From Ignavibacteriales bacterium (lineage in GTDB: Bacteria; Bacteroidota; Ignavibacteria; UBA10030), in contig JAPLFQ010000016.1 in the NCBI GenBank assembly GCA_026390595.1, positions 1 through 64,000 of the forward strand: a DNA stretch of 64,000 bases. Direction: 5' to 3'. The position numbers and the translations under genes were made by a program. Under the pieces are notes generated by a model. That model saw nothing but the letters and a program-made list of their open reading frames with translations. It did no database searches and was not told the DNA's origin. This document shows positions 9,070 through 18,321 of the stretch, one piece after another; the stretch's first letter is position 1, and each line of letters starts with the position of its first letter.

Positions 9070-11046
9070 ATGAAGAACGATCGGGAACATTTCTGGAGCA
9101 TCAACTTGTTTTCTGCTCTTGTGCTTGCGGCGCTGGGGATATCGATGGGCCAGCATGCATTCGCACAGCACGGCGTTTCAATCACAAAGCCATCAAAGAC
9201 ACCGTCGGCGGTAGCTGCGCCGAACGCTGCAGCGCAGGATGCCGCGGCGGCGGCAGTGACGCTCGGGGGGCTCTCGTCCAGCCTGAGTGAGCTTCCGGTT
9301 GCATTGGGATCGATTGGTACGACTCTCGGCCAGCTGGAATTCGAGCTTGCGCAGGTTCCAGGCCGGTTGTATTACGATGCGGAACACTCTCTCACCATCG
9401 CAGGATTCGAAATGCCACCAGTGGCGTTGGCTCAAGCGGCGGCTGAGATCGGGTCGGTGCGGTATGAGTTATCCAACCTGAGTCCAACGATCGCCGGAGT
9501 GGGCTACTATGGGCAGGATGCCGCCACAGTTGCGGGACAGGAATCCGGCGCAGCTTCGAAAGCATACCAGAAGGCGTATGATTTGGTGCTGGATAAGAAG
9601 TGGGTGGAAGCCCAGAAGGCGTTGGACAATTTCATCGGCTCATACAGGAATAGCTCGAATGCCGATGCTGCTCGCTATTGGAGATGCTATACCCAGGAGA
9701 AATCCGGGACATCGAATGAAGAGGCCTTCAAGAAATATCAGGAATATGTCAAATCATATCCTCACAGCAGGTGGGCTGACGATGCCAGGACGAACATGAT
9801 CCGGCTTGGCTCTGAACTCGCGAAGCAGGGGAAGGGCGAATATGCAGCGATTGTCCAGACTCTGCAGCAAGGAGACGATGAAGACGTGAAACTGACGGCA
9901 CTGTATGCACTCAGGAGCAGCGCGGATGAGAAATCCCTGCCGGTGATCATCGGCCTCTATGATCGGTCAAAAAGCGAGAAGATGCGCGAGAAGATCGTTT
10001 ACGTCCTTGGCAGCTACGACGCACCGCAGGTTGTGCCGAAACTCGCTGATATCGCTGTCAACGATCCGAGCATGACCGTTCGGAAGAATGCGGTGTATGC
10101 TCTTGGCAATACAAAGAAGAGTGAAGCGTCATCCTCGCTGAAGAAAATTGCCAAATCGCAGGCAGACACTGAAATCCGGACAACTGCGCTTTATGCTCTG
10201 GCAAACGTCGGTGACGATGACCTCGTACCGTATCTCGCAGAGGTCGCGAGGACTGACCCGAACGAGAAGATCGCCCGCACAGCAGCAATTGCCATCTCCA
10301 ACGTTCATAGCGATGAGTCGACGAAGGCGTTGCAATCGCTGCTCAAGGAGGCAAAATCAACGGAAGTAAAAAAGGCCGCCCTCCAATCCATCAGCAATAG
10401 GGGGGATGCGTCGGCAGTCTCGGTGCTGAAAGACATCGCGGTGAATGAGTCAGACAACGACATGAAAAGGACGGCGACGTACGCTCTTGGTAATATTCAC
10501 TCCCCGGCTTCCTTTGAGGCATTGAAATACATCGTCACGTCTGCGAAAGACTCGAAGATTAAGGAAGCTGCGGTTCAGGCTCTCGGAAACAACGGTGGGA
10601 CTGAGGCACGCGAGTTTCTGAAAACAATCGCACTCTCGGATCAGGATGATAATGTCGCCCGCATGGCAATCTATTCCGTTGGAAATGCTCGCGAGGGCTC
10701 GAGTGACTCGGACGCGAGTTTCTATCTCGAAGTTCTGCGCAAGGCTCGATCGCTCGAGGTCAAAAAGGCCGCTCTGTATCAATTCGCGAATACGAACAAG
10801 TCATCGGCCGCCAAGACCCTGGGTCAGTTCGTGAAGGATGAGAAAGACCCCGATTTGAGAATTGCGGCAGTCTATGTCCTCGGCAACGCGAAGAATGATG
10901 AAGCGGTCGACGTGTTGCTGGAAATTGCCCGAAACGATGCCGCCAAGAAGGCGCGTACCGCGGCGGTAAGTGCGCTCAGCAACATCGGCACCAAGAAAGC
11001 GCAAGAGGCTTTGCTCAAGATCCTTGAAGGGAAAACGAAAGACTAA
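9070..11046 (+). CDS. Exported TPR and HEAT-repeat protein
   Basis: 658 residues with a signal peptide (SALVLAALGISMGQHAFAQ). After an Ala-rich linker and a hydrophobic region of unknown fold (to about 155), a TPR-like segment contains ALDNFIGSYRNSSNADAARY and KYQEYVKSYPHSRWADDART. From about residue 250 there are roughly twelve HEAT-type repeats of about 31 residues with the motif VRKNAVYALGN or close variants. HEAT solenoids bind proteins; the substrate is unknown. GAAGGGAG at 9055-9062 fits the ATG at 9070 better than that at 9064. It lies 13 bases after the anti-sigma gene, in the same operon. Confidence 0.85.
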   Translation: MKNDREHFWSINLFSALVLAALGISMGQHAFAQHGVSITKPSKTPSAVAAPNAAAQDAAAAAVTLGGLSSSLSELPVALGSIGTTLGQLEFELAQVPGRLYYDAEHSLTIAGFEMPPVALAQAAAEIGSVRYELSNLSPTIAGVGYYGQDAATVAGQESGAASKAYQKAYDLVLDKKWVEAQKALDNFIGSYRNSSNADAARYWRCYTQEKSGTSNEEAFKKYQEYVKSYPHSRWADDARTNMIRLGSELAKQGKGEYAAIVQTLQQGDDEDVKLTALYALRSSADEKSLPVIIGLYDRSKSEKMREKIVYVLGSYDAPQVVPKLADIAVNDPSMTVRKNAVYALGNTKKSEASSSLKKIAKSQADTEIRTTALYALANVGDDDLVPYLAEVARTDPNEKIARTAAIAISNVHSDESTKALQSLLKEAKSTEVKKAALQSISNRGDASAVSVLKDIAVNESDNDMKRTATYALGNIHSPASFEALKYIVTSAKDSKIKEAAVQALGNNGGTEAREFLKTIALSDQDDNVARMAIYSVGNAREGSSDSDASFYLEVLRKARSLEVKKAALYQFANTNKSSAAKTLGQFVKDEKDPDLRIAAVYVLGNAKNDEAVDVLLEIARNDAAKKARTAAVSALSNIGTKKAQEALLKILEGKTKD

Positions 11047-11050
11047 TCCC

Positions 11051-12160
11051 ATGCGAACCCGTTCGTTCTTGTCTCTCTTGTCGGCTCTGGTGTTCCTCGC
11101 CTCCGGGTTGGAAGGGCAGAGCGTGGTCCGATGCCCCGACGCGCATCGTTCTCTGGGTGAGCGGCTGCGGTGGGCTTCAAGCGAGTGTGCGCGTTTGATT
11201 GGCGGAAAGGAATACTGGATTGGGTACTCTATCAAACGCCTGATGCATGAAGGCTCGTATCTAAGTTCTGGCAGTCTCTATTCCGGCGATATGGATGGCA
11301 CATGCAGCCTCAATGATGTTGTCGCCGGTGACACTTCCCGGCATGGTGCCGGGGACAGGATGTGGGGAGGAGTCGAGAGGAACGAACTCGTCAAGGTCCT
11401 CAAGGAGGTGGCAATCCTTGCGCGAATATCTGGAAACCTCGGCGATGATGGATCACTGAAGAAACTCAACGTCTCAGACATGGAACTCCATGCCGATCTG
11501 AGAAACGAACCTCTGCTCTGGCTCGGAGGAGCAGACGATGATCAGAGTGTCGCCCTCCTCATTGAGTTCTTTGGCCGGCAATCGTCGGTCGATCTGAGGA
11601 AAGATCTGCTGACGGCGATCGGCATTCACCAGAATTCGAGAGAATCATTTTCATTCCTTGTCACTGTCCTCAGGGGCGAACAGACAGACAATGTCCGTTC
11701 TCAGGCCGCTTTCTGGATCGGGCAGCAAAATCGACCCGAGTGCCTGCGCGTGCTCACGGACGCTGCGCAGGATGACCGTTCAGCAAAAGTGAGGGAACAG
11801 TCTGTTTTCGCTCTGAGTCAGCTTTCCTCAGAGGAATCAGTGGAATCTTTGATCGCTCTCGCACGCGGAGCGAAGGACATGAAGGTCCGGGCCAAGGCTG
11901 CATTCTGGCTGGGCCAAAAAGCGTCCCTCAAAGCTGTCGCGACGTTCGAATCCATCATTGCCGACGATGAGGAGATAGATGTGCAGCGGCAGGCTCTCTA
12001 CGCACTTGCGCAGATCCGGACACCGGAAGGAGCCGATCGGGTGATAATAATCGCAAACACGCATCCCAATCTCCGTATTCGCAAGCAGGCAATTCAGTGT
12101 CTGGGACAATCGAAGGATCCCCGGGCACTCGACGCATTGATCGCAATCGTCCGGAAATAG
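11051..12160 (+). CDS. Exported HEAT-repeat protein
   Basis: 369 residues with a signal peptide (SFLSLLSALVFLASGLEGQ). The first half (to about 150) has no recognisable domain. The second half carries HEAT repeats of about 31 residues, such as VRSQAAFWIGQQ, VREQSVFALSQL, VRAKAAFWLGQK, VQRQALYALAQI and IRKQAIQCLGQ. It starts 4 bases after the stop of the larger HEAT gene and shares its repeat style, so the two probably act together downstream of the second sigma / anti-sigma pair. Function unknown. Confidence 0.83.
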   Translation: MRTRSFLSLLSALVFLASGLEGQSVVRCPDAHRSLGERLRWASSECARLIGGKEYWIGYSIKRLMHEGSYLSSGSLYSGDMDGTCSLNDVVAGDTSRHGAGDRMWGGVERNELVKVLKEVAILARISGNLGDDGSLKKLNVSDMELHADLRNEPLLWLGGADDDQSVALLIEFFGRQSSVDLRKDLLTAIGIHQNSRESFSFLVTVLRGEQTDNVRSQAAFWIGQQNRPECLRVLTDAAQDDRSAKVREQSVFALSQLSSEESVESLIALARGAKDMKVRAKAAFWLGQKASLKAVATFESIIADDEEIDVQRQALYALAQIRTPEGADRVIIIANTHPNLRIRKQAIQCLGQSKDPRALDALIAIVRK

Positions 12161-12362
12161 GCTTCGATGCCGGCCGACATTGCGTTTCGGCCGCTCGGAT
12201 AGCGCTGACGTTCGTGGTCCAGTGAGACGGTGAAGTTGTCTATGGGTTGTTAGCGTCGTTCGTCAGCTCCCTTCTCGTTCATCCCACCATGCAACCTTTT
12301 CCACAGAGCACAGGTCTTACTAGAGTCTGACACTCACGGGAATTCTTGGAGGAGGGCTTCAC

Positions 12363-15023
12363 ATGTGCACACGGTGGATACGCGTGGTGATGTGCCTCGT
12401 TGGTGGTTTCGCCTGTCTGCAATCTCAGACTTCAACACCCCTCCCGAAGATCACCGCGGATCGGGTTCGGGAAACGATGACGATAGACGGCATCATCTCA
12501 GAACAGGTTTGGCAGCGCCCGGGCTTTACGACTTTCACGCAGAAACTGCCGAACGAAGCGGCTCCCCCTTCACAAAAAACCGAAGTGTGGCTGGCGTATG
12601 ACGGTGAGGCGCTGTACGTCGCGGCCCGCATGCATGATTCCTCTCCGGATTCCATCATCCAAATTCTCGGGCGCCGCGACGCCGAGGTCACAGCCGATTG
12701 GTTCACATTCAGTATCGATCCCTACCATGATCGGAGGAGCGGCTTCTTCTTCGCGTTGAGCGCCGCAGGCACCTTGCGCGACGGGACTCTCTATAACGAT
12801 GATTGGGACGACAATTCTTGGGATGGGGTTTGGGAAGGGAGGGCCAGGATCGACAGCCAGGGGTGGACGGCTGAAATGCGCATTCCGTTTTCACAGCTTC
12901 GGTTTCACCAGGCAGAAAAATATGTGTGGGCCGTCAATTTCAGCAGGTTCGTGGGACGGGCCAACGAGTCGGATTTTGTGGTCTATACCCCGCAGAAGGG
13001 GAGCGGGTTCGTGTCGCGCTTCATCGACGTCGATGGCATCGAAAACATAGATCCACCGCGCGACCTGGAAATCCTGCCGTATCTGACCTCTCGCGCTGAA
13101 TTCTCCCAGCATGCATACGGTGACCCGTTTAACAACGGATCGAAGTACTCGCCTGGATTGGGGGCAGATTTCAAGGTGGCGCTTGGCAGTGACTTGATGC
13201 TCAACGGAACCGTCAACCCCGATTTTGGTCAGGTCGAAGTCGATCCCGCCGTCGTCAATCTCAGCGATGTCGAGACCTTTTATGATGAGAAGCGCCCGTT
13301 CTTCATCGAAGGCGCGAATGTATTTCAATTTGGCCAGGGGGGGTCGAACAACTTCTGGGGCTTCAACTGGGGAAATCCGAATTTCTTCTACACCAGAAGG
13401 ATCGGTCGCCCTCCCCAGGGAAGTCTCCCCTCGCACGACTATATCGATTTGCCGCTTGGGACGCACATACTTGGAGCTGCAAAGCTCACTGGGAAGGTGG
13501 CAGGTGATTGGAATATTGGAATGATCCACGCGGGCACAGCTCGTGAGTACGCCGAGCTTCAGGAAAACGGCGTGAAACGGAATGTTGAGATCGAGCCGCT
13601 GACATATTACGGGGTTGGTCGGATCCAGAAGGACTTCGACGACGGCAAACAAGGGATTGGGTTCATCACGACGTACACGAATAGATTTTTCTCGGACGAT
13701 CGTCTCAAGGACGACATCAACGCGAATGCGCTCGCGATCGGCGTGGACGGCTGGCAATTTCTTGATTCGGACAAAACCTACGTTCTCACAGGATGGGGCG
13801 CATTCTCGAATGTCAATGGGACGAAATCGCGCATAACCGCAGTTCAGAAGGGTTCACGGCACTATTTTCAACGGCCCGGCCTGAGTGAGCTCTCGCTGGA
13901 CACCACTGCCACAAACATGAGCGGATACGCAGGCCGGGTGACATTGAACAAACAGAAAGGGGCGTGGCAGCTTAATTCCGCCGTGGGGCTCATCAGCCCC
14001 GGGTTCGATGTTGACGACCTGGGATTCATCTGGAGAACGGATGTCATCAACTATCACCTGGTGGTTGGTTACAAATGGACAGACAGAACGGAATACTATA
14101 ACAATCTGCGCCTGAGTCTTGCAGCATTCGAAAGCAATGATTTCGGCGGGAACAAGGTATGGCAGGGCTACTTTGGGACGACCAGAATCGAATTTCCGAA
14201 TTTCTATCAGGTCGGAGTCACGTATGCATATAACCCGTATACGATGGATACAAGGAGTACCCGGGGCGGGCCGGTGATGTTGAACCCGACCGGTTGGGAA
14301 GTCGATCTCAATTTCTCGTCAGATGGCAGGAAGAAGATCGTGGTCAGCGCGTTCGGATTCTGCTACATCGGGGGAGGAGGGGAGCAGTTTCAGACCGAGA
14401 TCGATCTCGAATACAAACCCGCACCGAATATCGCGCTTACGATAGGTCCAGGTTTCAATCGTAATCTCAACCAGGCCCAATGGGTGGGATCATATGCCGA
14501 TCCCACGGCGACGGCTACGTATGGAAGCCGTTACGTGTTCGCCGAAATGGATCAGAAGACGGTCTCGGCTAACATTCGGCTGAATTGGACATTCTCTCCC
14601 GATTTGAGCCTGCAGGTATTCATGCAACCGCTTATATCCTCCGGAGCATACCGGAATCTCAAGCAACTAAGTCACCCCCGAACATTCGATTTTGGGTATT
14701 TTGGCAGAGACGGATCCACACTAAGACCTCAGACAGATCTGGGCGGTGGAATCACGGGATACGAGGTGGACGCCGACGGCGTTGGGCCTTCGTTACCGAA
14801 AACTCTCGACAATCCTGATTTCAATTATGAATCATTGCGTGGCAATGCGGTGTTGAGGTGGGAATATCGACCCGGTTCTGCTTTGTATCTTGTCTGGACG
14901 CAAAGCAGGTCCGATAACGAAAACTTCGGAGAATTCCAATTCAACCGCTCGTTTACCAGGCTTTGGAGCGCGCGGCCTGACAACATTTTCATGTTGAAAT
15001 TCACGTACTGGTGGTCCCGCTAG
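12363..15023 (+). CDS. DUF5916 outer-membrane protein with CBM9-like domain
   Basis: 886 residues with a signal peptide. The N-terminal domain (about residues 30-210) begins with MTIDGIISEQVWQRPGF and contains TEVWLAYDGEALYVAARMHD, the carbohydrate-binding family 9-like domain typical of DUF5916 proteins. The rest is rich in alternating aromatic strands and ends FTYWWSR, as expected for an outer-membrane beta-barrel. The substrate is unknown; carbohydrate or glycoconjugate binding is inferred from the first domain only. GGAGGAGGG lies seven bases before the ATG. It is monocistronic in a 202-base upstream gap where I found no promoter of the TTG-N20-TAnnTT type. Confidence 0.85.
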   Translation: MCTRWIRVVMCLVGGFACLQSQTSTPLPKITADRVRETMTIDGIISEQVWQRPGFTTFTQKLPNEAAPPSQKTEVWLAYDGEALYVAARMHDSSPDSIIQILGRRDAEVTADWFTFSIDPYHDRRSGFFFALSAAGTLRDGTLYNDDWDDNSWDGVWEGRARIDSQGWTAEMRIPFSQLRFHQAEKYVWAVNFSRFVGRANESDFVVYTPQKGSGFVSRFIDVDGIENIDPPRDLEILPYLTSRAEFSQHAYGDPFNNGSKYSPGLGADFKVALGSDLMLNGTVNPDFGQVEVDPAVVNLSDVETFYDEKRPFFIEGANVFQFGQGGSNNFWGFNWGNPNFFYTRRIGRPPQGSLPSHDYIDLPLGTHILGAAKLTGKVAGDWNIGMIHAGTAREYAELQENGVKRNVEIEPLTYYGVGRIQKDFDDGKQGIGFITTYTNRFFSDDRLKDDINANALAIGVDGWQFLDSDKTYVLTGWGAFSNVNGTKSRITAVQKGSRHYFQRPGLSELSLDTTATNMSGYAGRVTLNKQKGAWQLNSAVGLISPGFDVDDLGFIWRTDVINYHLVVGYKWTDRTEYYNNLRLSLAAFESNDFGGNKVWQGYFGTTRIEFPNFYQVGVTYAYNPYTMDTRSTRGGPVMLNPTGWEVDLNFSSDGRKKIVVSAFGFCYIGGGGEQFQTEIDLEYKPAPNIALTIGPGFNRNLNQAQWVGSYADPTATATYGSRYVFAEMDQKTVSANIRLNWTFSPDLSLQVFMQPLISSGAYRNLKQLSHPRTFDFGYFGRDGSTLRPQTDLGGGITGYEVDADGVGPSLPKTLDNPDFNYESLRGNAVLRWEYRPGSALYLVWTQSRSDNENFGEFQFNRSFTRLWSARPDNIFMLKFTYWWSR

Positions 15024-15045
15024 AACCGACCGGTATCGGTTGCAG

Positions 15046-16158
15046 TCAGAGACGAACAAACATCTTCCCGGGGAGCTGTCGCACGAGGTTTTTGAATTCG
15101 AGAGAGAGGAGATTCACAAGCGCATCGGCCGTGGATGTCTCAGCGAGTTCCGCGATAGTGTCGATTTGAAGAGGTTGATCGTTTAGGACGTTCATGATGT
15201 TCTTCTCGAACAGCGTCAATTCGACTGGCGGCTCGGTTACACGCTCGGTTCTCATGAGATGTCTCACCTGAGGACCCAGTTCCTCCAGTATGTCCTCCAC
15301 GCGCTGCACCAGCTTCGCCCTGCCTTCCCTTATCAACTTGTTCGGCCCGCCGCTTCGCTTGTCGGTGATGTTTCCCGGCACGGCAAAAACCTCCCGGTTC
15401 TGGTCGAGGGCTGTGGAAGCAGTGATCATTGCGCCACCCTCTTCACCCGACTCGACGACGACAGTACCGAGCGAGAGCCCGCTGATGATCCGGTTGCGGC
15501 GAGGGAAATTCGTTGCGTCGGGTTTTGCTCCCATCGGGAATTCCGATACCACCGCACCCTGCTGAGCGATTGCATCGAGGAGCTTCCTGTTCTCTGGTGG
15601 ATACGGGACGTCGAGTCCGGACCCGATGATTGCGATGGTGCGGCCGCCGGACTGAAGTGTCGTAGAATGCGCTATAGTGTCAATACCTCTGGCTAGTCCG
15701 CTGACAACGGTAAGTCCAAGTTCTGCGAGAAATCGTGAAAACAGTTCGGCGACCATCTGTCCGTACTGCGAAGGGCGGCGGGTGCCTACGAGTGCGATTG
15801 CGTGCTTGTCGGTTGATCTGAAATGTCCGAGCACGTAGAGCAATGCGGGAGGGTCGTACGTCTTCTTCAAGAGATCAGGATATTCCGGATCCCAAATCGT
15901 CACGATGCGACCGCCGATTCTGTTCAGGCGCCGGAGTTGCTCATCGGCGAACTTCTCACCCTCTTCGTGGTGCACAATGGTCGACGCAATCTTCCGTTGA
16001 ATCCCGGGCACACGAATGAGATCGCGCGGAGTCGCTCTCAAGACGGATGCAGGGTCTCCGAAATGGGACACAAGCGCCCTGATCTTGTGAGGGCCAATCA
16101 GCGGTACAGATGAGAGTCGCAGAAGATCCCGGACCTTGAACATGGAAGGAGCAGACAC
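15046..16158 (-). CDS. dprA: DNA-processing protein DprA
   Basis: 370 residues. DprA loads RecA on incoming single-stranded DNA during natural transformation. An N-terminal helix-hairpin-helix region (about 10-70) precedes the Rossmann-like core with VGTRRPSQYG, VVSGLARGIDTIAH, GSGLDVPYPPENR and FPRRNRIISGLS. The C-terminal 60 residues look like the winged helix (NDQPLQIDTIAELAETSTAD). The start is GTG at 16158; an ATG at 16143 is also possible, since neither has a clear ribosome-binding site. It lies 65 bases downstream of the phosphohexomutase gene. Confidence 0.93.
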   Translation of the reverse strand: MSAPSMFKVRDLLRLSSVPLIGPHKIRALVSHFGDPASVLRATPRDLIRVPGIQRKIASTIVHHEEGEKFADEQLRRLNRIGGRIVTIWDPEYPDLLKKTYDPPALLYVLGHFRSTDKHAIALVGTRRPSQYGQMVAELFSRFLAELGLTVVSGLARGIDTIAHSTTLQSGGRTIAIIGSGLDVPYPPENRKLLDAIAQQGAVVSEFPMGAKPDATNFPRRNRIISGLSLGTVVVESGEEGGAMITASTALDQNREVFAVPGNITDKRSGGPNKLIREGRAKLVQRVEDILEELGPQVRHLMRTERVTEPPVELTLFEKNIMNVLNDQPLQIDTIAELAETSTADALVNLLSLEFKNLVRQLPGKMFVRL

Positions 16159-16223
16159 GGCCTTGCGAATATGTCAGGAGGCAGGTGAGGAAGAATAGAT
16201 GCTTTGTGCAGTATGTGCTGATG

Positions 16224-17594
16224 TCAGCCCTTTTGAATCTCTCCGATGAACTCAGAAACCAACTCATCGGCTCTCTTCTTCTCGTGGGCTTCGGCAATGA
16301 TGCGGATGATAGGCTCAGTATTTGACTTGCGGAGATGGACCCAACTGTCCGGGAAATCGAGTTTGAGGCCATCGGCGGTTGTCACCTTTCCCTTCGCGCT
16401 GTATCTGTCCTGAACTCTCCTGAGGACGTCGTCGGGATTGACAGTGCCGAGGTCGATTTTCCCTTTCGTGATCGAGTACTGTGGAAGGCTTCGTTTGAGT
16501 TCGGATACGGTACCGCCAAATTCCGCCAGGTTCTGCAATGTCAGCCCGACGCCGACCGGCGCATCCCTGCCGATATGAGACTCGGGCAGAATGACACCGC
16601 CGCTTCCTTCTCCGCCGACAAGAGCGCCGACTTCCTTCATCTTTTTCGCTACGTTGATCTCCCCAACGGGGGTGCGAAGAAGCTCAGCGCCAAATTGAGC
16701 GCAGATATCATCGACGGCTCGGGTCGTCGACAGGTTAACCACAACCTTAGGAGCGAGTGACCGCGATCGGGCGGCATCCCGGGCAAGTACGAATTTGACA
16801 ACGCTGGCGATGGTATATTCTTCTCCGATCGGGTCCCCCTTCTCATCGATGAGGACCAATCGATCGACATCAGGATCGACTGCTACGCCGAGGTCGGCCT
16901 TTTCCCGGCGAACGCGAGCTGAGAGGTCGCCGAGGTTTTCGGGGATCGGTTCAGGAGTGTGTGAGAAAACTCCGGAAATCTCGCAATTCATTTCGATGAC
17001 GTCACATCCAAATTCGCGAAGCAATCTTGGGATGATGACGCCCCCCGCAGCGTTCACGCAGTCGACTACCACCCTGAATTTCCGTTTGCGCACTTTTTCA
17101 ATGTCTATGTACGGGAGCGACAGCACGTTCGTAATGTGCTTGTCGATCATTCCCGGATCGGAGACGTGCGTACCCTGCTTTTCCCAAGACGCATAGGTTC
17201 TCGGCTGTCGAGCCGCTATTTCCCAGAGCCTTTGATTCTCGCCTGCGTCGAGGAAGAGGCCGGTCGCTGCGAGGAATTTCAGGCCGTTCCACTGCATCGG
17301 ATTGTGACTCGCTGTGATGGATATGCCTCCGGAAGCCTGGGTCATCTCAACACCGAGTGCGACGGTGGGTGTTGGACATATTCCGATCGCGATCACGTCG
17401 CACCCCATTTGCGAGAGGGTGGAGGAGACAAGATGGGCAATGCTCTTTCCGGTGATTCTGCCGTCCCGGCCGATCACAACCGTACCCCCCTGGCAGTACT
17501 CGGCAAATGCGGCAGCATATTTGACCACCGTCTCGGGAGTGAGACTGCTTCCCACAATTCCGCGAATCCCCGAAATACTTACCATCAAAGACAT
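16224..17594 (-). CDS. glmM: Phosphohexomutase, probably phosphoglucosamine mutase
   Basis: 456 residues of the alpha-D-phosphohexomutase family. The phosphoserine loop is TASHNP with the catalytic Ser at residue 96, the metal loop DPDVDRLVLID is near 235, and the C-terminal phosphate-binding RKSNTEPIIRI is present. GlmM interconverts glucosamine-6-phosphate and glucosamine-1-phosphate for UDP-GlcNAc synthesis; a phosphomannomutase or phosphoglucomutase role cannot be excluded from sequence. The frame is open to 17882, but family alignment (MVSISGIRGIVG at the N-terminus) puts the start at 17594. That start is 27 bases from the leftward promoter at 17621-17651. Confidence 0.88.
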   Translation of the reverse strand: MSLMVSISGIRGIVGSSLTPETVVKYAAAFAEYCQGGTVVIGRDGRITGKSIAHLVSSTLSQMGCDVIAIGICPTPTVALGVEMTQASGGISITASHNPMQWNGLKFLAATGLFLDAGENQRLWEIAARQPRTYASWEKQGTHVSDPGMIDKHITNVLSLPYIDIEKVRKRKFRVVVDCVNAAGGVIIPRLLREFGCDVIEMNCEISGVFSHTPEPIPENLGDLSARVRREKADLGVAVDPDVDRLVLIDEKGDPIGEEYTIASVVKFVLARDAARSRSLAPKVVVNLSTTRAVDDICAQFGAELLRTPVGEINVAKKMKEVGALVGGEGSGGVILPESHIGRDAPVGVGLTLQNLAEFGGTVSELKRSLPQYSITKGKIDLGTVNPDDVLRRVQDRYSAKGKVTTADGLKLDFPDSWVHLRKSNTEPIIRIIAEAHEKKRADELVSEFIGEIQKG

Positions 17595-17620
17595 ACCTGA
17601 TTCCGCTCCGTGTTGTAATG

Positions 17621-17651
17621 CGAATGTAAGAAACGACCGCTCCATAAGCAA
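17621..17651 (-). promoter_or_regulatory. Promoter of the phosphohexomutase gene
   Basis: On the minus strand TTG (17651-17649), 20 bases, TACATTCG (17628-17621). It supports the short start at 17594 and lies back to back with the AMMECR1 promoter, the two -33 elements being about 36 bases apart. Confidence 0.5.
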
Positions 17652-17687
17652 GAAAAGGTCACGCTCTTCGCTTGGCATTTCCATTAC

Positions 17688-17718
17688 TTGAATGTTGCAC
17701 TCCGCATCAGTACCTTGT
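17688..17718 (+). promoter_or_regulatory. Promoter of the AMMECR1-MEMO1 operon
   Basis: TTG (17688-17690), 20 bases, TACCTTGT (17711-17718), 24 bases before the AMMECR1 ATG. Same spacing as the other promoters in this window. Confidence 0.5.
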
Positions 17719-17742
17719 GCTGTAAGATTCAGGGAGAAATGA

Positions 17743-18309
17743 ATGCAGTTGAGCGTCGCCGACAAGAAGGAACTTCTGAGAATTGCCCGGACATCGATCG
17801 CGTCGGCGCTTTCCGGTCGCCCGCACGCTCGAAGCGAAGGACGCAGGACTGCATTGAAGGAGCATTGCGGAGCTTTCGTCACCCTTCACCTTCATTCCGA
17901 ATTGCGCGGTTGTATCGGGTATATCGAAGCTCGTTTCCCTCTTCATGAAACCATCGAGGAAGCCGCAGTCAAGGCGGCGTTGGAAGATCCCAGGTTTCTT
18001 CCTTTGACTGCCGAAGAACTGAAAAACGTCGAAATAGAGATCTCGGTCCTTTCTCCGCTGCAGAAGACCACAAACATAGAAGAGATCGTAGTGGGAAGGC
18101 ATGGACTGGTGATCGATGCGGGACATGCGCGCGGCCTCTTGCTGCCTCAGGTGGCGACTGAATATGGATGGGGGAGGGAGCAATTCCTTTCCCAGACGTG
18201 CCGCAAAGCGGGCTTGCCTGTCGACGCCTGGAAGAAGAAAGGGGTCTCAATTCTTACCTTTACGTCGGATGTATTCTCGGAAGCTGAGTTCCAGAAAAAG
18301 AAGCATTAA
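17743..18309 (+). CDS. amrA: AmmeMemoRadiSam system protein A (AMMECR1 family)
   Basis: 188 residues of the AMMECR1 domain: HCGAFVTLHLHSELRGCIGY, PLHETIEEAAVKAALEDPRF, LKNVEIEISVLSPL and GRHGLVIDAGHARGLLLPQV. In bacteria this protein is usually encoded with a MEMO1-like protein and a radical SAM enzyme (the AmmeMemoRadiSam system), whose substrate is not firmly established. Here the MEMO1-like gene follows after 12 bases, but no radical SAM gene is found in the window. GGGAGA is properly spaced before the ATG. Confidence 0.9.
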   Translation: MQLSVADKKELLRIARTSIASALSGRPHARSEGRRTALKEHCGAFVTLHLHSELRGCIGYIEARFPLHETIEEAAVKAALEDPRFLPLTAEELKNVEIEISVLSPLQKTTNIEEIVVGRHGLVIDAGHARGLLLPQVATEYGWGREQFLSQTCRKAGLPVDAWKKKGVSILTFTSDVFSEAEFQKKKH

Positions 18310-18321
18310 GGAGGAGAGGCC

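Noticed and set aside
12172-12196. GGCCGA/TCGGCC hairpin as terminator of the second sigma operon
   Set aside because: No T-tract follows the stem.
16224-17882. Long form of the phosphohexomutase starting at 17882
   Set aside because: The extra 96 residues have no family match, cross a clear promoter and overlap the divergent AMMECR1 gene.
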